Under the pieces are notes generated by a model that did not search any database, was not told the origin of the DNA, and saw only the letters and a list, made by a program, of their open reading frames with translations. Source: Acidobacteriota bacterium (GTDB lineage Bacteria > Acidobacteriota > UBA6911). From it: 64,000 bases of DNA. Below, one piece after another: positions 62,948-64,000 of this stretch (the stretch's first letter is position 1; each line of letters begins with the position of its first letter). Position numbers and translations under genes: made by a program. The DNA lies in contig JAISUT010000054.1 in the NCBI GenBank assembly GCA_031271905.1, forward strand, positions 80,192 to 144,191, written 5' to 3'.

Positions 62948-63238
62948 TCACTTCAACTTCAACTTCAGGATGTAGCCCATCCCGCCATTGACGAGGAAAT
63001 CGACCACGAAAAGGAAGAACCCGAAGAAGAACACCGACGCGATCACCACGATGGTGGTCCCGGTCACTTCCTTGCGCCCCGGCCATGAGACGTTGTACAG
63101 CTCCTTTTTCGTGTCCTTGACAAAGGCGACGACATCCCGGCACTTATCAAGCGCCGGGGTAAAAAAGCTTTGCGCGGCAGGCGCGTTGCGCTTTTTCCTA
63201 TCCGCCTTCTCAACCGCCTTCGTATCGGTCTTTTCCAT
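62948..63238 (-). CDS. secE: preprotein translocase subunit SecE
   Basis: 96 residues. A charged N-terminal segment, the amphipathic helix with FVKDTKKELYNVSWPGRKEV, and one C-terminal transmembrane helix (TTIVVIASVFFFGFFLFVVD). Stabilises SecY. Located between tRNA-Trp and nusG. Confidence 0.95.
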   Translation of the reverse strand: MEKTDTKAVEKADRKKRNAPAAQSFFTPALDKCRDVVAFVKDTKKELYNVSWPGRKEVTGTTIVVIASVFFFGFFLFVVDFLVNGGMGYILKLKLK

Positions 63239-63337
63239 CGTCCCGCCTCAAGAACCCTTCATCGCCAAGTTGCCAGCGCAACCCGTGCCGCAAAACCGTC
63301 CGCCCGCGTCGTCCGACGAAGGCCGTCCGCAAAAAGG

Positions 63338-63414
63338 TGGCAGGCCAGGAGGGACTCGAACCCCCAGCATGCGGTTTTGGAGACCGCCGCTCTACCAATT
63401 GGAGCTACTGGCCT
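63338..63414 (-). tRNA. trnW: tRNA-Trp (anticodon CCA)
   Basis: On the minus strand the acceptor arm AGGCCAG pairs with CTGGCCT, followed by discriminator G and an encoded CCA. The anticodon loop is TCTCCAAAA (anticodon CCA) on stem GGCGG... and the T-arm reads GGGGGTTCGAGTCCCTC. tRNA-Trp between rpmG and secE is a common bacterial arrangement. Confidence 0.97.
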
Positions 63415-63425
63415 ATACCTTTTAT

Positions 63426-63550
63426 GGGAACCTCTAAAACAAAACCCCGGACACTGCGTTGCGCCTTGGTCGAAAATGCTCATTCGCCTCAGCGAACCCC
63501 CTTTTTCGACCTGCGGCAGACGCCTTGTCCGCGAGCTTTTCAGAGGCTCT
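63426..63550 (-). repeat. MITE-like repeat R2, copy b (inverted relative to copy a)
   Basis: GGGAACCTCTAAAAC at one end and TTTTCAGAGGCTCTC at the other form the terminal inverted repeats. The interior GTCGAAAATGCTCATTCGCC is the reverse complement of that in copy a (12516-12635). It lies between rpmG and tRNA-Trp. Confidence 0.85.
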
Positions 63551-63626
63551 CTCCACGGCGGGGGGAAGTTCGCCCCGCGCCACCTTCCGCCAGCCGCGGC
63601 TTTCGCCGCGACCCGGCGACAATCGC

Positions 63627-63776
63627 CTACCGCGTCTCTTTGTGCGGCGTGTGCATCCGGCAATGGTTGCAAAACTTCTTGAACTCCAACCGCTCCGTCT
63701 TCGTTTTCTTGTTCTTCGTAGACGTATAGTTGCGGTTCTTGCACTTGGTGCACTCGAACGTGATGATATCTCGCAT
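63627..63776 (-). CDS. rpmG: 50S ribosomal protein L33
   Basis: 49 residues from ATG 63776; the open frame runs to 63839 but L33 starts at MRDIITFEC. The zinc-binding form, with CTKC and CNHC pairs. First gene after tuf in the tuf-rpmG-trnW-secE-nusG order. Confidence 0.95.
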   Translation of the reverse strand: MRDIITFECTKCKNRNYTSTKNKKTKTERLEFKKFCNHCRMHTPHKETR

Positions 63777-63881
63777 AGTCTCGGCGGGGGCGAGGACTGG
63801 AGCAACCGCACCTGTCTTCGCCCCGCGCGCTACCTCCAAAACAGGGGGGTGACGACAACCGCCCCCCAGTGTTCCCCCAAG

Positions 63882-64000
63882 CTATTCGATGATCTCGGAG
63901 ATGTTGCCCGCGCCCACCGTGCGCCCGCCCTCGCGGATCGCGAACTTCAGCCCCTTCTCCATCGCGATCGGCGTGATCAGCTTGATCGTCAGGTTCACGT
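63882..64000 (-). CDS. tuf: elongation factor Tu, C-terminal end only
   Basis: The last ~39 codons are visible; the remainder lies beyond the window. The readable end [20 protein letters not shown] followed by [16 protein letters not shown] is the EF-Tu C-terminus (RTVGAG motif). Stop at 63882-63884. Confidence 0.96.
   Translation of the reverse strand, partial: VNLTIKLITPIAMEKGLKFAIREGGRTVGAGNISEIIE

Overview
This is a GC-rich bacterial chromosome segment. It reads as a strictly anaerobic, diderm (Gram-negative type) bacterium. The diderm call rests on a lipid A kinase (lpxK) and a pilMNOPQ set with an outer-membrane secretin. The anaerobe call rests on a cluster of acetyl-CoA synthase / corrinoid protein genes of the Wood-Ljungdahl pathway. 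The housekeeping order rplM-rpsI-rpsB-tsf-pyrH-frr, the style of EF-P and the acetogenic genes would fit an Acidobacteriota (Holophaga-like) lineage. That is a weak inference; no rRNA gene is present to test it.

Layout. 1-8794: a truncated multi-PAS histidine kinase, a DUF2339 membrane protein overlapping a membrane-anchored thrombospondin type-3 repeat protein, lpxK, then on the minus strand a GGDEF diguanylate cyclase, a V4R-domain sensor and a gamma-carbonic-anhydrase-like protein. 9036-10634: a MarR regulator with a promoter/operator and apparently almost no 5' leader, followed by a Tat-exported QueG/dehalogenase-like Fe-S protein whose 3' end carries a duplication. 10937-20990: the most striking region, a type VII secretion-like (EssC/WXG100) locus in a diderm. 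It holds a zinc-ribbon/PEGA membrane protein, a coiled-coil membrane protein, a 1536-residue FHA-FtsK/SpoIIIE ATPase, a frameshifted EsaB/YukD-like gene, five WXG100-type genes in tandem and a 203-residue membrane-like protein. The locus plus an AT-rich lipoprotein gene lies between two direct copies of a ~127-bp palindromic repeat.

21855-26487: a DHH phosphoesterase, a TIR-domain membrane receptor-like protein and an AAA/DUF4143 ATPase with a palindromic upstream region. 26603-35051 (minus): cooC-acsD-acsC-acsE-acsB-acsV, the methyl-branch to acetyl-CoA machinery, with no CO dehydrogenase catalytic gene in the cluster. 35193-39675: pheA, leuA, speA. 39748-44658: efp, frr, pyrH, tsf, rpsB, rpsI, rplM. 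45177-50148 (plus): pilMNOPQ. 50345-64000 (minus, read right to left): tuf (partial), rpmG, tRNA-Trp, secE, nusG, rplK, rplA, rplJ, rplL, rpoB, rpoC. RpoB carries an unusual cysteine-rich insertion.

Three small repeat families are dispersed through the intergenic regions: R1 (palindromic, two copies around the secretion locus), R2 (MITE-like, ~120 bp with terminal inverted repeats, full and decayed copies) and R3 (REP-like). I saw no CRISPR array, rRNA operon, transposase or phage gene.
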